From Bacteroidetes bacterium MedPE-SWsnd-G2 (GTDB lineage: Bacteria; Bacteroidota; Bacteroidia; Flavobacteriales; Flavobacteriaceae): DNA of 64,000 nt. The first letter of the stretch is position 1, and the number at the start of each line of letters is the position of its first letter. The notes under the pieces are model-generated. The model worked only from the letters and a program-made list of their open reading frames with translations, did not search any database and was not told the DNA's origin. The position numbers and the translations under genes were made by a program. Below are positions 9,301 through 18,831 of this stretch, piece by piece. The stretch is taken from positions 1 to 64,000 of the forward strand of contig MPDE01000007.1 in assembly GCA_001874335.1 (NCBI GenBank), given 5' to 3'.

Positions 9301-11712
9301 ATGTCCCGATTTATTCCTTTTATATTAGTACTACTTTGTTTTTGGAGCTGCGACTTTAAATCCAAAAAATCATCCTCAATTATAGATTACTTACCAAAGG
9401 ACCCCGATTTGGTGCTTAGGTTAGAATCTGTAGACTTAATTGAAGATACTTTTGAAGCCAATGCAATTTTAAAACAATTGCCAAAGGACGAATATGTACT
9501 TGGACTAAAATCCATTTTACAAGACAGTACAAACACCTATTTAAGGAATGAAGTTATCATTGCATTTCCTGAGATCGATAAAGAACCACACAGGTTTTCT
9601 GTAATTGCAAAATTAGGGCCTAAATTTTTCACAGATAACCATGAATTAACTTTTAAAACGAAAGACAACTACAAATATCATGAGTCGATTGTTTTAGGTA
9701 AACCATTTTACGCTACCGTGAAGGATAGCATTTTAATTGGTGCTACATCTTTGGATTTATTGGAACAAAATTTAGATGAGGACACAACTAACTCAAACAT
9801 TAAAACCATTTTGAGTACTGCGGACAAAGAGCGCGCTTTTTCAATCTATTCAAAAAATGAAAATGCTTTTTCCTTAGATCTAACTCCTAAACAATTACAA
9901 TTAAATAAACTCGGAAGCTATTCGGTAATAGATGCAGACGTTTCTCAAAATGACATCTATTTAAATGGTGTTTTAAAAGGGATTGATTCAACTCAAAACC
10001 TTATTAATGTCTTCAAAAATCAAACACCTCAAAACATAGAGGCGCCAAAGGTTCTACCTTATGATGTGAATCAGTTTACAAGTATCACATTTGGTGACAT
10101 AAAGCTATTCACTGAAAACTTGCAATTATATGTAAAAGATAGTATTGCAGATCATGTAATATTTACTCATAGCACTGAAATCACTCATTTTTCAAAAAAT
10201 AATAATGAAGGAGCAATAATACATTTATTGGACACCTCTCTCATAAATGAAATTTCAGATAGCACTGCTATTGAAACCAACTATAGAGATTTTAAAATAT
10301 TCAAATACAACAAAGCAAACTTAATATCTTCTCAATTTAATCCGTTAATTAAATATAACTCGGCAAATTTTTATGCTGTTTTAGATAACTTTTTATGCTT
10401 TGGGAATTCTGTCGAAACTCTACAAGACGTTATTACTAATTATCAAAATAAAACGACACTTTCTAAAAGTTATTATTTCAATAATATGATGGAAGATTTA
10501 AGCGATGAATCTTCTCTTTTTGTATATCAAGATGCGACGGCTTTAAAATCAAGTTTAGTAGATAATTTCCCCAATACCAGCCTAAAATTAAGTAGTTACA
10601 AGGCCTCTGGAATTCAATATGTATACGACATCAATTTTGCACACGTTAATGCAGTAATCAAAAAGCACAAAGCAAAACCAAAGGCAAATACTGTAAGTGA
10701 GCAGTTGAGTTTAAAGTTTAATAAAGATTTATTGATTCCACCCCAAACTGTGGTCAATCACAGAACAAAAGAAAAAGAATTTATTGTTCAAGACATTGAC
10801 AATATGCTTTACCTTGTTTCTAATTCGGGTAAAGTGCTTTGGAAAAAGCAACTTCATGGTAAAATCTTAGGTAATGTCGAACAAATAGACAGCTACAAAA
10901 ACGGAAGGTTACAATTGACCTTTGCCACCGAGAAAAGAGTATATGTCATAGACCGAACCGGAAAAGACGTTGGTAAATTTCCTTTAAAATTCAATGATAA
11001 AATCACTCAGCCACTTTCTGTGTTTGATTATGATCGAAAACGTAATTATCGTTTACTAATTACTCAAAACAACGAGTTATTAATGGTTGACCAATTAGGC
11101 AAAACAATTAAAGGTTTTAAACCTGACCAAGGGAATAATAAAGCTATATCAAGCCAGCCAAAACATTTTAGAATTGGTTCTAAAGATTACATTGTTTTTG
11201 CTCAAGGTGACCAACTTCGCATATTAAACAGAACTGGTAAAACACGAATCAATACTAAAGAAACTATACAGTTTTCATCTAATGAAATCTACTTGTATAA
11301 AAACCAATTTACGACTACCAATAAAAATGGTCAACTGGTTCAAGTAAACTTAAAAGGACAAGTCTCTAAACAAAATTTAAATTTAGACACCAAGCATCAT
11401 ATTACAACGACAAGTAAAACCTTTGTAGCGCTTTCGGAAAACAAACTAACTATAAAGTCAAAAACTATAGAATTAGACTATGGCAATTACACCAATCCAG
11501 AAATATTCTATATAAACGACAAAATATATATAGCCGTAACCAACAAGCAATCAAAGCAAATATTACTGTTTGATAGTCAAGCTAAATTAATTCCAAATTT
11601 CCCTGTATTTGGAAAATCAAAAATCATTTTGGATAATATAGATCAAGATAGGTTTTTGGAGGTTATAACTCAAGGCGATGACAACGCGATATTAATTTAT
11701 CAAATCAATTAA
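9301..11712 (+). CDS. Large uncharacterised lipoprotein, C-terminal beta-propeller-like
   Basis: An 803-residue protein from the ATG at 9301. An in-frame TTG at 9283 would add six residues but overlaps a -7 box. A lipoprotein signal peptide ends in 'LLCFWSC' (Cys about 17). Residues about 20-450 are a mixed alpha/beta region without a motif I recognise. Residues about 480-800 contain repeated short blades of the form '...VYVIDRTGKDVGKFPL', '...LLMVDQLGKTIKGF', '...LRILNRTGKTR' and '...ILLFDSQAKLIPNFPVFG', which look like PQQ/WD-type propeller blades. An envelope-anchored scaffold or binding protein is the furthest inference I would make. It follows rnhB on the same strand. Confidence 0.6.
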   Translation: MSRFIPFILVLLCFWSCDFKSKKSSSIIDYLPKDPDLVLRLESVDLIEDTFEANAILKQLPKDEYVLGLKSILQDSTNTYLRNEVIIAFPEIDKEPHRFSVIAKLGPKFFTDNHELTFKTKDNYKYHESIVLGKPFYATVKDSILIGATSLDLLEQNLDEDTTNSNIKTILSTADKERAFSIYSKNENAFSLDLTPKQLQLNKLGSYSVIDADVSQNDIYLNGVLKGIDSTQNLINVFKNQTPQNIEAPKVLPYDVNQFTSITFGDIKLFTENLQLYVKDSIADHVIFTHSTEITHFSKNNNEGAIIHLLDTSLINEISDSTAIETNYRDFKIFKYNKANLISSQFNPLIKYNSANFYAVLDNFLCFGNSVETLQDVITNYQNKTTLSKSYYFNNMMEDLSDESSLFVYQDATALKSSLVDNFPNTSLKLSSYKASGIQYVYDINFAHVNAVIKKHKAKPKANTVSEQLSLKFNKDLLIPPQTVVNHRTKEKEFIVQDIDNMLYLVSNSGKVLWKKQLHGKILGNVEQIDSYKNGRLQLTFATEKRVYVIDRTGKDVGKFPLKFNDKITQPLSVFDYDRKRNYRLLITQNNELLMVDQLGKTIKGFKPDQGNNKAISSQPKHFRIGSKDYIVFAQGDQLRILNRTGKTRINTKETIQFSSNEIYLYKNQFTTTNKNGQLVQVNLKGQVSKQNLNLDTKHHITTTSKTFVALSENKLTIKSKTIELDYGNYTNPEIFYINDKIYIAVTNKQSKQILLFDSQAKLIPNFPVFGKSKIILDNIDQDRFLEVITQGDDNAILIYQIN

Positions 11713-11785
11713 TAAGACTTTTTAACACCCAACTCATTTAAAAAATTAGTACTATTGCAGACTAATTTTTTGGCGTATTACAATT

Positions 11786-12835
11786 ATGATTAAAAGGAAC
11801 AAAGCCTCTATAGCTCGATTTATAATCCACAAAGTGGGTAACAAGTTTAACAGTACCAAAAATGCATTTTCTGACCATGCGGTTGATTTTGATGAAGCGA
11901 GTTATGATTTGATGCTACCTTTTCTTTTAAGATCTTTTGGTTCTATTGCTGAGTCATACAGATTTAATCATCATGCCGATATCAACCTAAACGAAATCAA
12001 TTCCTACTCTCAACAATTATTTGATGATGAAAGTAGTTTTGTCGATGTTTCAAAGCACATAGTGACACATCTTTTCGAACAATCTAATTCGGCTCAAATC
12101 AAAACCGGTGATGTTCTTGTTTGTATGTTCGAGAACATTCAATATGGTGAGATTTTCACTAATGCAGTTGGGATTTTTAAAATTGAAAACAAGGCCGATT
12201 TTTTTCAAACTTATTTGGAAGAAGGAAGCTATGACATCTTTGTTCAAAAAGGTATAAATACAAAAAAAGTAGACAAAGGCTGTTTAATTTTAAACACCTC
12301 TGACACCGAAGGTAAAATAGTGTTAAGCGTTGACAACAACAATTACGATACGCAATATTGGATTAAAAGTTTCCTAAACATTAAGTATCCTGATGACAGT
12401 AATCAGCACACAAAAAATTACATGGAAATGTGTCGAGAATTCTCAAAAGAGGTGATTCAACCTTCATATGGAGGACAAGAACAAGGGACGTTTTTATCTA
12501 AAACAGTTGATTTTTTCAAAGAAAATGAGGTTGTAAATGTTGAACGTTTTAAAGACGAAGTTTTCGAAGAAGACAAACACAAAGAGCTGTTTGAAGACTA
12601 CAAAAAAGACTTTGAAACCAACCAAAATGTTGTGATTAGAAACCAATTTGATGTTTCTGATATTGTACTTAAAAAGCAAAAACAGAAAATCAAAACAGAA
12701 ATTAAATTAGACACTAACATCCAAATTAAAATAGATGTCGATGCGCCTGATGCTTCTCAAGAATATTTAGAAAGAGGTTATGACGACGGCAAAAAAATGC
12801 ATTATTACAAAGTATTTTTTAACGAAGAAGATTAG
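11786..12835 (+). CDS. Nucleoid-associated protein, NdpA/YejK-like
   Basis: A 349-residue soluble protein resembling the 37-kDa nucleoid-associated protein family (PF04245): an N-terminal 'IARFIIHKVGNK' segment, 'DVLVCMFENIQYGE...AVGIFKIENK' in the middle, and a C-terminal acidic/basic helical part. Family members associate with the bacterial nucleoid, but their biochemical role is poorly defined. There is no signal peptide or membrane segment. A degenerate -7 box (TACTATTG, 11750-11757) lies upstream. The 3' end overlaps the convergent lipB gene by four bases, so the two transcripts must run into each other. Confidence 0.75.
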   Translation: MIKRNKASIARFIIHKVGNKFNSTKNAFSDHAVDFDEASYDLMLPFLLRSFGSIAESYRFNHHADINLNEINSYSQQLFDDESSFVDVSKHIVTHLFEQSNSAQIKTGDVLVCMFENIQYGEIFTNAVGIFKIENKADFFQTYLEEGSYDIFVQKGINTKKVDKGCLILNTSDTEGKIVLSVDNNNYDTQYWIKSFLNIKYPDDSNQHTKNYMEMCREFSKEVIQPSYGGQEQGTFLSKTVDFFKENEVVNVERFKDEVFEEDKHKELFEDYKKDFETNQNVVIRNQFDVSDIVLKKQKQKIKTEIKLDTNIQIKIDVDAPDASQEYLERGYDDGKKMHYYKVFFNEED

Positions 12836-13536
12836 GCTTTTAATTCGGCTTCAAAAAGATCTAAAAAATGCTTCAGTATTTTTTGTTTCACTTGAGCCTC
12901 ATCAATCTTTTCAACCCCTAATTCAACGTTTAGAGAAGTCACTGCTTTCCCTCTAATTCCGCAGGGAATAATATTATCAAAATAACCTAAATCGGCATTT
13001 ACATTTAGAGCAAAACCGTGCATGGTAACCCATCTACTTGCTCTTACGCCCATGGCACAAATTTTTCGTGCAAATGGTGTACCTACACCTAACCAAACCC
13101 CTGTTTCTCCAGGGCTTCTTTCAGATTGTATACCGTAATCAGCTAAGGTTAATATAATAGTTTCTTCAAGTAAACGAAGGTACTTATGTATATCGGTAAA
13201 GAAATTATCTAAATCTAATATTGGGTAGCCCACAACTTGACCAGGGCCATGATACGTAATATCTCCGCCTCTATTAATTTTGTAAAAAGAAGCGCCTTTG
13301 TCTTTAAGTTGAGACTCGTTAAGCAACAAGTTACTCATATCACCACTCTTACCTAAGGTATACACGTGAGGATGCTCCACAAACAATAAATGATTTGTAG
13401 TCAAATCTGTTTTGTTTTCTCTCCTATTACTGATTTTCACATCAAGCGTTTCCTTAAAAAGTGCTTCTTGTAAATCCCAAGTTTCTTTATAATCTTTAAG
13501 ACCTAAATCTTTAAAATCTATAACTTTATTATCCAT
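12832..13536 (-). CDS. lipB: Octanoyl-[acyl-carrier-protein] transferase LipB
   Basis: A 234-residue LipB, which transfers octanoate from acyl carrier protein to the lipoyl domains of 2-oxo acid dehydrogenases and the glycine cleavage system. The signature 'RGGDITYHGPGQ' is at about 89-100. Lys158 and Cys192 match the catalytic Lys/Cys pair, with the same 34-residue spacing as E. coli Lys135/Cys169, and 'TMHGFALNVN' is conserved. The gene directly abuts the upstream lipoprotein gene (stop and start are adjacent), so they form an operon. The E2 protein encoded at 34753-36045 carries a lipoyl domain that LipB would serve. Confidence 0.96.
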   Translation of the reverse strand: MDNKVIDFKDLGLKDYKETWDLQEALFKETLDVKISNRRENKTDLTTNHLLFVEHPHVYTLGKSGDMSNLLLNESQLKDKGASFYKINRGGDITYHGPGQVVGYPILDLDNFFTDIHKYLRLLEETIILTLADYGIQSERSPGETGVWLGVGTPFARKICAMGVRASRWVTMHGFALNVNADLGYFDNIIPCGIRGKAVTSLNVELGVEKIDEAQVKQKILKHFLDLFEAELKA

Positions 13537-14283
13537 TTATTCTTCTAATAAAACTTCTAAATTAAGAGCTTCGGGATTCTGTAGATAATCCAAATAATTA
13601 TAATTAATAGAAACTGTTTTTTTGTCTGCACTAATTCTGGCGTCAGAGTTAGAAACTGCAATTACAGGTTTTGAAAAATGATAATTAACCTTATACTTTG
13701 ACGTCCCAAAATATTGAGAAATGGTCTGTAAATCGGTTAATACCTTTTGATGTTTTTTGTCATCATAAACTCTTACCACCCTCTCAAATAACTCACCATC
13801 ATACGTATAATCTAAGGACGAACCATCCTGTGAATTAAGTGCTGTGAATGGGTTATGTTCCTCTTCGCCAGTATCATTATTCAAAGTTTGCATGGCATGC
13901 ATTGCAGCAAACATATCTTCTATTTCAGCTACATCCTGAAATTCTCTCGAAAGGTCCAAAGTTAAAGCTTTAGAATCAGAGTTCATATAGGTATGTAACA
14001 CTAAAGGTTCTATAGAAGAAAAAAGTTTTTGATGCGACTGATCTAAACGTGAAATACTGTCTTTTTTAAGAGCAATAAACTCTTTAAAAACAATAGTTGA
14101 ATCTATATCTTCAAGCGCTTCTTTTTTTAATTCATCTCCAGCAATATTCATTAATTCTGAAGCATCTAATGCAAAAGCCATTCGGCCAGAACCATCTTCA
14201 TTGATATAAATATCTTCTGTAAACTGACAACTAAACAAGGTAAATATGAGCAAACACGGGGCAATAACAAATATTCTTTTCAT
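13537..14283 (-). CDS. Uncharacterised lipoprotein upstream of lipB
   Basis: A 248-residue predicted lipoprotein (hydrophobic stretch ending TLFSC, Cys about 19) followed by 'DIYINEDGSGRMAFALDASEL'. This start resembles small Bacteroidota lipoproteins with a beta-strand/helix envelope domain. The central part is helical and charged, and the last 80 residues return to beta-strands. I recognise no family with certainty and no catalytic motif. The stop codon touches the lipB start codon, so translation is probably coupled, although no functional link to lipoylation is obvious. Confidence 0.6.
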   Translation of the reverse strand: MKRIFVIAPCLLIFTLFSCQFTEDIYINEDGSGRMAFALDASELMNIAGDELKKEALEDIDSTIVFKEFIALKKDSISRLDQSHQKLFSSIEPLVLHTYMNSDSKALTLDLSREFQDVAEIEDMFAAMHAMQTLNNDTGEEEHNPFTALNSQDGSSLDYTYDGELFERVVRVYDDKKHQKVLTDLQTISQYFGTSKYKVNYHFSKPVIAVSNSDARISADKKTVSINYNYLDYLQNPEALNLEVLLEE

Positions 14284-14392
14284 AAGCAGTCAAAATAAAA
14301 TTGAGAGCAAAGATACTCATTACAACCACTTTAACCTTTTTGTTACAATTACCTTAACTACGAATTAGGTGATTTTTAACATCTCTAAAACA

Positions 14393-14551
14393 TTATCGTT
14401 TTGGATTATTTAAAATAATTAATGCCGCAATAACTCCAGGGACCCAACCACAAAGCCACAACAAAAACACTATAAACATAGACCCGCATCCCTTACCCAT
14501 TACAGCTAACGGTGGACAAATAATAGCAAGAATAACTCTCCAAAAACTCAT
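14393..14551 (-). CDS. YqaE/Pmp3-family small membrane protein
   Basis: A 52-residue gene read from an ATG at 14551 to a TAA at 14393. The protein starts MSFWRVILAIICPPLAVMGK and continues through a second hydrophobic helix containing 'FLLWLCGWVPGVIAALII' to an Asn-Asn-Pro-Lys-Arg end. Two membrane helices, the 'CPPLAV' turn and the 'GWVPGVIAALI' motif are the signature of the Pmp3/YqaE/UPF0057 family of stress-related membrane peptides. It stands alone between the lipB operon and a divergent regulator gene. It is easily missed because of its size. Confidence 0.88.
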   Translation of the reverse strand: MSFWRVILAIICPPLAVMGKGCGSMFIVFLLWLCGWVPGVIAALIILNNPKR

Positions 14552-14665
14552 TGATTTATTTTAATTGATGATTAATTATAGGACGCTACAATCTTACCTT
14601 TGTTACACCAATTCACAAAGCGACTGATTAACAATTTATTAGATTAAAAATATTAGATTAGATGC

Positions 14666-15718
14666 ATGAAAAAATTAGTAATTGTTTTCATCGCTTTATT
14701 CGCGATTCAAGCTCAAGGCCAATTTCAGTTTTACGGTGAAGTAGACTCCAACCGATGGGAAGGAGACCTATACTTATCTATAATTACTAATTACAGGAAA
14801 ATCAATGGTGTATACTCCGAACAAATAATTGCAAAAACAACTCCTGATAGTTTAGGAAGGTTTATGTTTACTGGAAATCAGCTTTCGCCAAAACTGGGTC
14901 TTTATCGCATTCATGTTGACAATTGCTCAACTTCAAATTTCGAATCCAATCATTTTAATGGGCATTGTAATGATAGCAAATCAATAAACTTTTTAGCGAC
15001 TGGCAATGACAGTATTCAGTTTCCATTTTCTTTTGACAAAGAAACATTTTGTGAAACAAAAAGCAACACCCCAAATGCTGATGTTTTTCTAAAAATTGAA
15101 ACATTACAGGATGACATGCGACATGATTTTTCTCAATTTAGAAGTCAGGCCAATACCAATTTAAATATTAAAAACTGGTATAATAAACTGTTAGCTTATG
15201 GTGAAAATTTAAACACCCCTTTAGCCGAGCTTTACATATTCTCGATTGTTTCTGATAGAACAGGTGTTTTTAGAGAACACTATTTACAAGATCTAAAATC
15301 ATCAACATATTTCGAGGATTTGAACAACAGACTGCTTTCTTCTTACCCTGAAGCTCCTTTTACAATTCAATTTCACCAAGAATTAAATGCCGATTATTAT
15401 ACGGTTTCTCAAAACAAATCAGGGTTCCCTTGGATCATCATACTCTCAATTATTGCATTTGTCTCACTTTCATATAACTTCTATTTGAGGAAGCGACTAA
15501 CAATACAGAACACCAAAGAGATTTCTAACTCGACAACTAAACTTACAACTCAGGAGCAAAAAATATTAGATCAAATTCTATTAAATAAAACCAATAAAGA
15601 AATTGCTGAGTTACTTTTTATAAGTTTAAGTACTGTAAAATCACATGTAAATAACATTTACAAAAAACTAAACGTGCAATCTAGAACTGAAGCAAAGGCG
15701 CTATTTAAGGGCAATTAA
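14666..15718 (+). CDS. Membrane-tethered LuxR-type transcriptional regulator
   Basis: A 350-residue protein that joins an exported sensor to a DNA-binding domain. A signal peptide (1-19, ending QAQGQ) leads into a periplasmic region (about 20-250) that opens with a DUF4369-like or beta-rich segment and contains three Cys (87, 101, 129). One membrane helix follows at about 254-274, then a basic 'YLRKRL' stop-transfer. Residues 292-350 form a LuxR/GerE helix-turn-helix ('LTTQEQKILDQILLNKTNKE', 'ISLSTVKSHVNNIYKKLNV'). There is no receiver or kinase domain, so signal and DNA binding would be coupled across the membrane in one polypeptide. It is followed 105 bases later by a DUF1573 gene, a possible target. 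Confidence 0.75.
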   Translation: MKKLVIVFIALFAIQAQGQFQFYGEVDSNRWEGDLYLSIITNYRKINGVYSEQIIAKTTPDSLGRFMFTGNQLSPKLGLYRIHVDNCSTSNFESNHFNGHCNDSKSINFLATGNDSIQFPFSFDKETFCETKSNTPNADVFLKIETLQDDMRHDFSQFRSQANTNLNIKNWYNKLLAYGENLNTPLAELYIFSIVSDRTGVFREHYLQDLKSSTYFEDLNNRLLSSYPEAPFTIQFHQELNADYYTVSQNKSGFPWIIILSIIAFVSLSYNFYLRKRLTIQNTKEISNSTTKLTTQEQKILDQILLNKTNKEIAELLFISLSTVKSHVNNIYKKLNVQSRTEAKALFKGN

Positions 15719-15823
15719 AAAAATCAACCGGGGTTGTAGTCCCTTTTTCAACCCTATGTTTTTCAGAATCAATTACAAATTCTATGAAGTTTGTGTCATT
15801 ATTAACCAAAAAAAATATCAATT

Positions 15824-16273
15824 ATGACAACTTCAAAACAACTAATCAACAATGTCTCAATCCTTCATAAAGGACTATTGAAATCCGTTTTACTCGCATT
15901 AGTATTGAGTTTATTCACGTTCAACAGCAACGCTCAAAATAAAATTGGTGAGATCACTTTTGACAAGGACATTATCGATTACGGTAACATTTCAACCGCA
16001 GATTCAGGGGTTAGAACCTTTACATTTACCAACACTGGAGATGCGCCGCTAACCATTTCTAAAGTAAAAACAAGTTGCGGATGCACAGTTCCAAACTACG
16101 AAAAAGCAGCTATTATGCCAGGAGAAACCGGCGAAATAGAAGTAAAATATGATACCAAAAGAAAGGGCAAATTCTCAAAGACATTAATGGTAACTTCAAA
16201 TGCGAGTAACAAAAATGTTCAATTAAAAATTAAAGGGCATATTACAACAGACGCTGTAGCCATTAATCAATAA
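15824..16273 (+). CDS. DUF1573 domain exported protein
   Basis: A 149-residue protein with a rather long N-terminal export signal (positive region to about 20, hydrophobic 21-35, then NSNAQ). The rest is a DUF1573/ASH-like immunoglobulin-fold domain with the diagnostic 'TFTNTGDAPLTISKVKTSCG', 'CTVPNYEKAAIMPGE' and 'IEVKYDT' stretches. These periplasmic or surface domains are common in Bacteroidota; their function is unknown. It lies downstream of the membrane-tethered LuxR regulator on the same strand. A weak inverted repeat (GGGTTG...CAACCC, about 15732-15755) lies in the gap between them. Confidence 0.8.
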   Translation: MTTSKQLINNVSILHKGLLKSVLLALVLSLFTFNSNAQNKIGEITFDKDIIDYGNISTADSGVRTFTFTNTGDAPLTISKVKTSCGCTVPNYEKAAIMPGETGEIEVKYDTKRKGKFSKTLMVTSNASNKNVQLKIKGHITTDAVAINQ

Positions 16274-16399
16274 CAAACTAAAAGCCTTGAATATTGAAGC
16301 TGATTTCATTCTTCATTACTTCAGGGCTCATTTTTATGCCTTCAAATTCTTATCAAGTGGTAAAATACCAAAATCAACTCTCTTAAACTCTTTAAAAAC

Positions 16400-16433
16400 T
16401 TGTTCTTTATGTTTTATAAAAAGATTAATTTTG
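16400..16433 (+). promoter_or_regulatory. Promoter candidate for lysS
   Basis: TTG at 16400-16402, a 23-base spacer and TAATTTTG (perfect TAnnTTTG) at 16426-16433, 19 bases before the lysS ATG. Box and spacing both fit the Flavobacterium consensus. The rest of the 179-base gap after the DUF1573 gene holds nothing else I can identify. Confidence 0.6.
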
Positions 16434-16452
16434 CATTTCAAAATTTTTATAC

Positions 16453-18147
16453 ATGCAGCTTTCAGAACAAGAATTAGTAAGAAGAGACAAACTTAGCAAA
16501 TTACGTGAATTAGACATCAACCCATATCCTGCCGATTTATTTCCAGTAGATCATTTATCTACCGAAGTAAAGGGTAATTATGAAGAAGGTAAAAAGGTTG
16601 TGATTGCTGGGCGATTAATGTCAAGAAGAATTCAAGGAAATGCAAGTTTTGCTGAAATCCAAGATTCTGAAGGTCGTGTACAAGTTTATTTTAACAGAGA
16701 TGAAATTTGTACAGGTGAGGACAAAAGCAAGTATAATAATGTATATAAAAAATTATTAGATATTGGCGATTTTGTTGGTATTGAAGGTGTTTTATTCACA
16801 ACAAAGGTTGGAGAAAAAACGGTAATGGTTAAAGATTTTACACTATTAAGTAAAGCCCTTAAACCTCTACCACAACCAAGAGTTGATGCTGAAGGAAAAA
16901 CCCATGATGCATTTACAGACCCAGAGCAACGATACAGACAACGTTATGCAGATTTAGCTGTAAACCCGCATGTTAAAGATGTTTTTGTAAAACGCACAAA
17001 GCTTTTTAACGCTATGCGTGAGTTCTTTAATTCATCAGGATATTTTGAAGTAGAAACACCAATCCTACAACCAATTCCAGGTGGTGCTGCTGCAAGACCT
17101 TTTATTACTCATCATAATAGTTTAGACATTCCATTATACATGAGAATTGCCAACGAGTTGTATCTAAAAAGATTGATAGTTGGTGGTTTTGAAGGTGTTT
17201 ATGAGTTTTCTAAAAACTTTAGAAACGAAGGTATGGACCGTACCCACAATCCAGAATTTACGGCAATGGAAATCTATGTAGCATACAAAGATTACAATTG
17301 GATGATGGATTTCTGTGAAAAACTTTTAGAACATTGCGCAACTGCTGTTAATGGTACTACTAAAGCTACTTTTGGTGAGCACGAAATAGATTTTAAAGCG
17401 CCATACGCCAGAGTAACTATGGCAGATTCGATTAAACATTTTACAGGGTTTGATATTACTGGAAAATCTGAAGATGAAATTAGAGCCGCTGCAAAAGAAA
17501 TGCATATTGAGGTGGATGACACCATGGGTAAAGGAAAGTTAATTGACGAAATTTTCGGAGAAAAATGTGAGGGCAATTATATACAACCAACTTTCATCAC
17601 AGACTACCCAAAAGAAATGAGTCCGCTTTGCAAAGAGCATAGAGACAATCCAGAATTAACTGAGCGTTTTGAACTAATGGTTTGTGGTAAAGAAATTGCA
17701 AATGCTTATTCAGAATTAAACGACCCTATAGATCAAAAAGAACGCTTTGAAGCACAATTAAAACTTGCGGAAAAAGGAGACGATGAAGCAACTGAATTTA
17801 TCGATTACGATTTTCTTAGAGCTTTAGAATACGGGATGCCTCCTACATCAGGAATGGGAATAGGAATGGATCGATTAATTATGTTTTTAACAAACAACCA
17901 ATCTATTCAAGAAGTTTTATTCTTTCCTCAAATGAAACCTGAAAAGAAAGCAATACCAATGTCTGAAGAAGAAAAGTTGGTGTTTAATATTCTTAAAAAG
18001 GAGAATTCAATAGATTTAGTTTCATTAAAAACTGAATCAGGATTAAGTAATAAAAAATGGGACAAGACCATCAAAGGATTAACAAAACTTGGTGTTGCCA
18101 AAGTCACAAAGACTGATGAAGGCCTAATTGTGGAAGCAATTAATTAA
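16453..18147 (+). CDS. lysS: Lysyl-tRNA synthetase, class II
   Basis: A 564-residue class II enzyme that charges tRNA-Lys. An OB-fold anticodon-binding domain (about 45-150, 'VVIAGRLMSRRIQGNASFAE') is followed by the catalytic domain with motif 1 ('FFNSSGYFEVETPILQP'), motif 2 ('FEFSKNFRNEG'-type, here 'YEFSKNFRNEGMDRTHNPEF') and motif 3 ('GMGIGMDRLIMFLTN'). After 'EVLFFPQMKPE' (about 497) there is an extra tail of some 65 residues predicted to be helical, making it longer than E. coli LysS (505). It has its own promoter candidate and a strong terminator at 18171-18202. Confidence 0.97.
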   Translation: MQLSEQELVRRDKLSKLRELDINPYPADLFPVDHLSTEVKGNYEEGKKVVIAGRLMSRRIQGNASFAEIQDSEGRVQVYFNRDEICTGEDKSKYNNVYKKLLDIGDFVGIEGVLFTTKVGEKTVMVKDFTLLSKALKPLPQPRVDAEGKTHDAFTDPEQRYRQRYADLAVNPHVKDVFVKRTKLFNAMREFFNSSGYFEVETPILQPIPGGAAARPFITHHNSLDIPLYMRIANELYLKRLIVGGFEGVYEFSKNFRNEGMDRTHNPEFTAMEIYVAYKDYNWMMDFCEKLLEHCATAVNGTTKATFGEHEIDFKAPYARVTMADSIKHFTGFDITGKSEDEIRAAAKEMHIEVDDTMGKGKLIDEIFGEKCEGNYIQPTFITDYPKEMSPLCKEHRDNPELTERFELMVCGKEIANAYSELNDPIDQKERFEAQLKLAEKGDDEATEFIDYDFLRALEYGMPPTSGMGIGMDRLIMFLTNNQSIQEVLFFPQMKPEKKAIPMSEEEKLVFNILKKENSIDLVSLKTESGLSNKKWDKTIKGLTKLGVAKVTKTDEGLIVEAIN

Positions 18148-18170
18148 ATCTTACCCACTTACATTATAAC

Positions 18171-18202
18171 AAAAAAGGAATCTAATAATAGGTTCCTTTT
18201 TT
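18171..18202 (+). terminator. Terminator after lysS
   Basis: AAAAAAGGAA and TTCCTTTTTT arms around an A/T-rich loop, 24 bases past the lysS stop, ending in a T-run. Confidence 0.75.
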
Positions 18203-18251
18203 ATTTGGTACAGACCAATTATCTTAACCTCCAATATCTAACTCAACCGCA

Positions 18252-18728
18252 ATGGAGTCACAAAATCTCAAAACTATTAAAGATGAGTTGTCTCATCTTT
18301 CTCAAAAACAACTTATTGAAATAGTTTTAAGACTTTCAAGATTTAAAAAAGAAAACAAAGAACTATTAAGTTACGAGCTTTTTGAAGCACAAGATGAAGA
18401 CAATTTCGTTTTTATGATTAAAAATGAAATGGATGAAAACTTTAGAAACATAAATACGAAAACCAGCTACTACATTAGAAAAAGCTGTAGAAAAATTCTA
18501 ACGCAGACGAAAAAACATATACGCTATTCAAAAGTTAAAGAAACTGAAGTTAGATTACTACTTCACTTCTGTGAAAACATGAAAGAAATTAAGCCATCAA
18601 TTAAAACTAGCACCAGATTACAGAATATGTTTAACACCCAGTTAACTATGGCAAAAAAAGCGTTATCCAAACTTCATGAAGACTTGCAATACGACTATAA
18701 TATCATTATTGAACAACTTGAAAACTAA
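18252..18728 (+). CDS. Hypothetical helical cytoplasmic protein
   Basis: A 158-residue, Lys/Glu-rich, almost entirely helical protein with no signal peptide, Cys cluster or catalytic motif. The N-terminus ('LKTIKDELSHLSQKQLIEIV') resembles small Flavobacteriaceae proteins that open with a Leu-zipper-like helix. A central basic stretch ('RKSCRKILTQTKKHIRYSK') could bind nucleic acid or phosphate, but that is speculation. It lies between the lysS terminator and the diheme cytochrome gene on the plus strand and appears to be a single-gene unit. I do not recognise the family. Confidence 0.6.
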   Translation: MESQNLKTIKDELSHLSQKQLIEIVLRLSRFKKENKELLSYELFEAQDEDNFVFMIKNEMDENFRNINTKTSYYIRKSCRKILTQTKKHIRYSKVKETEVRLLLHFCENMKEIKPSIKTSTRLQNMFNTQLTMAKKALSKLHEDLQYDYNIIIEQLEN

Positions 18729-18831
18729 CCAATTACCACTTCATAAGATTTTTTTCTCCAAACGTCGAATTTTTCTTAAGCCTATGTTAATTTTTTTATA
18801 ATTTGTGGGAGCTAAAAAAGAAAATTGTCCC

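Noticed and set aside
16287-16496. 69-codon open frame between the DUF1573 gene and lysS
   Set aside because: It overlaps the lysS start and promoter in another frame and has low-complexity composition with no homology I recognise.
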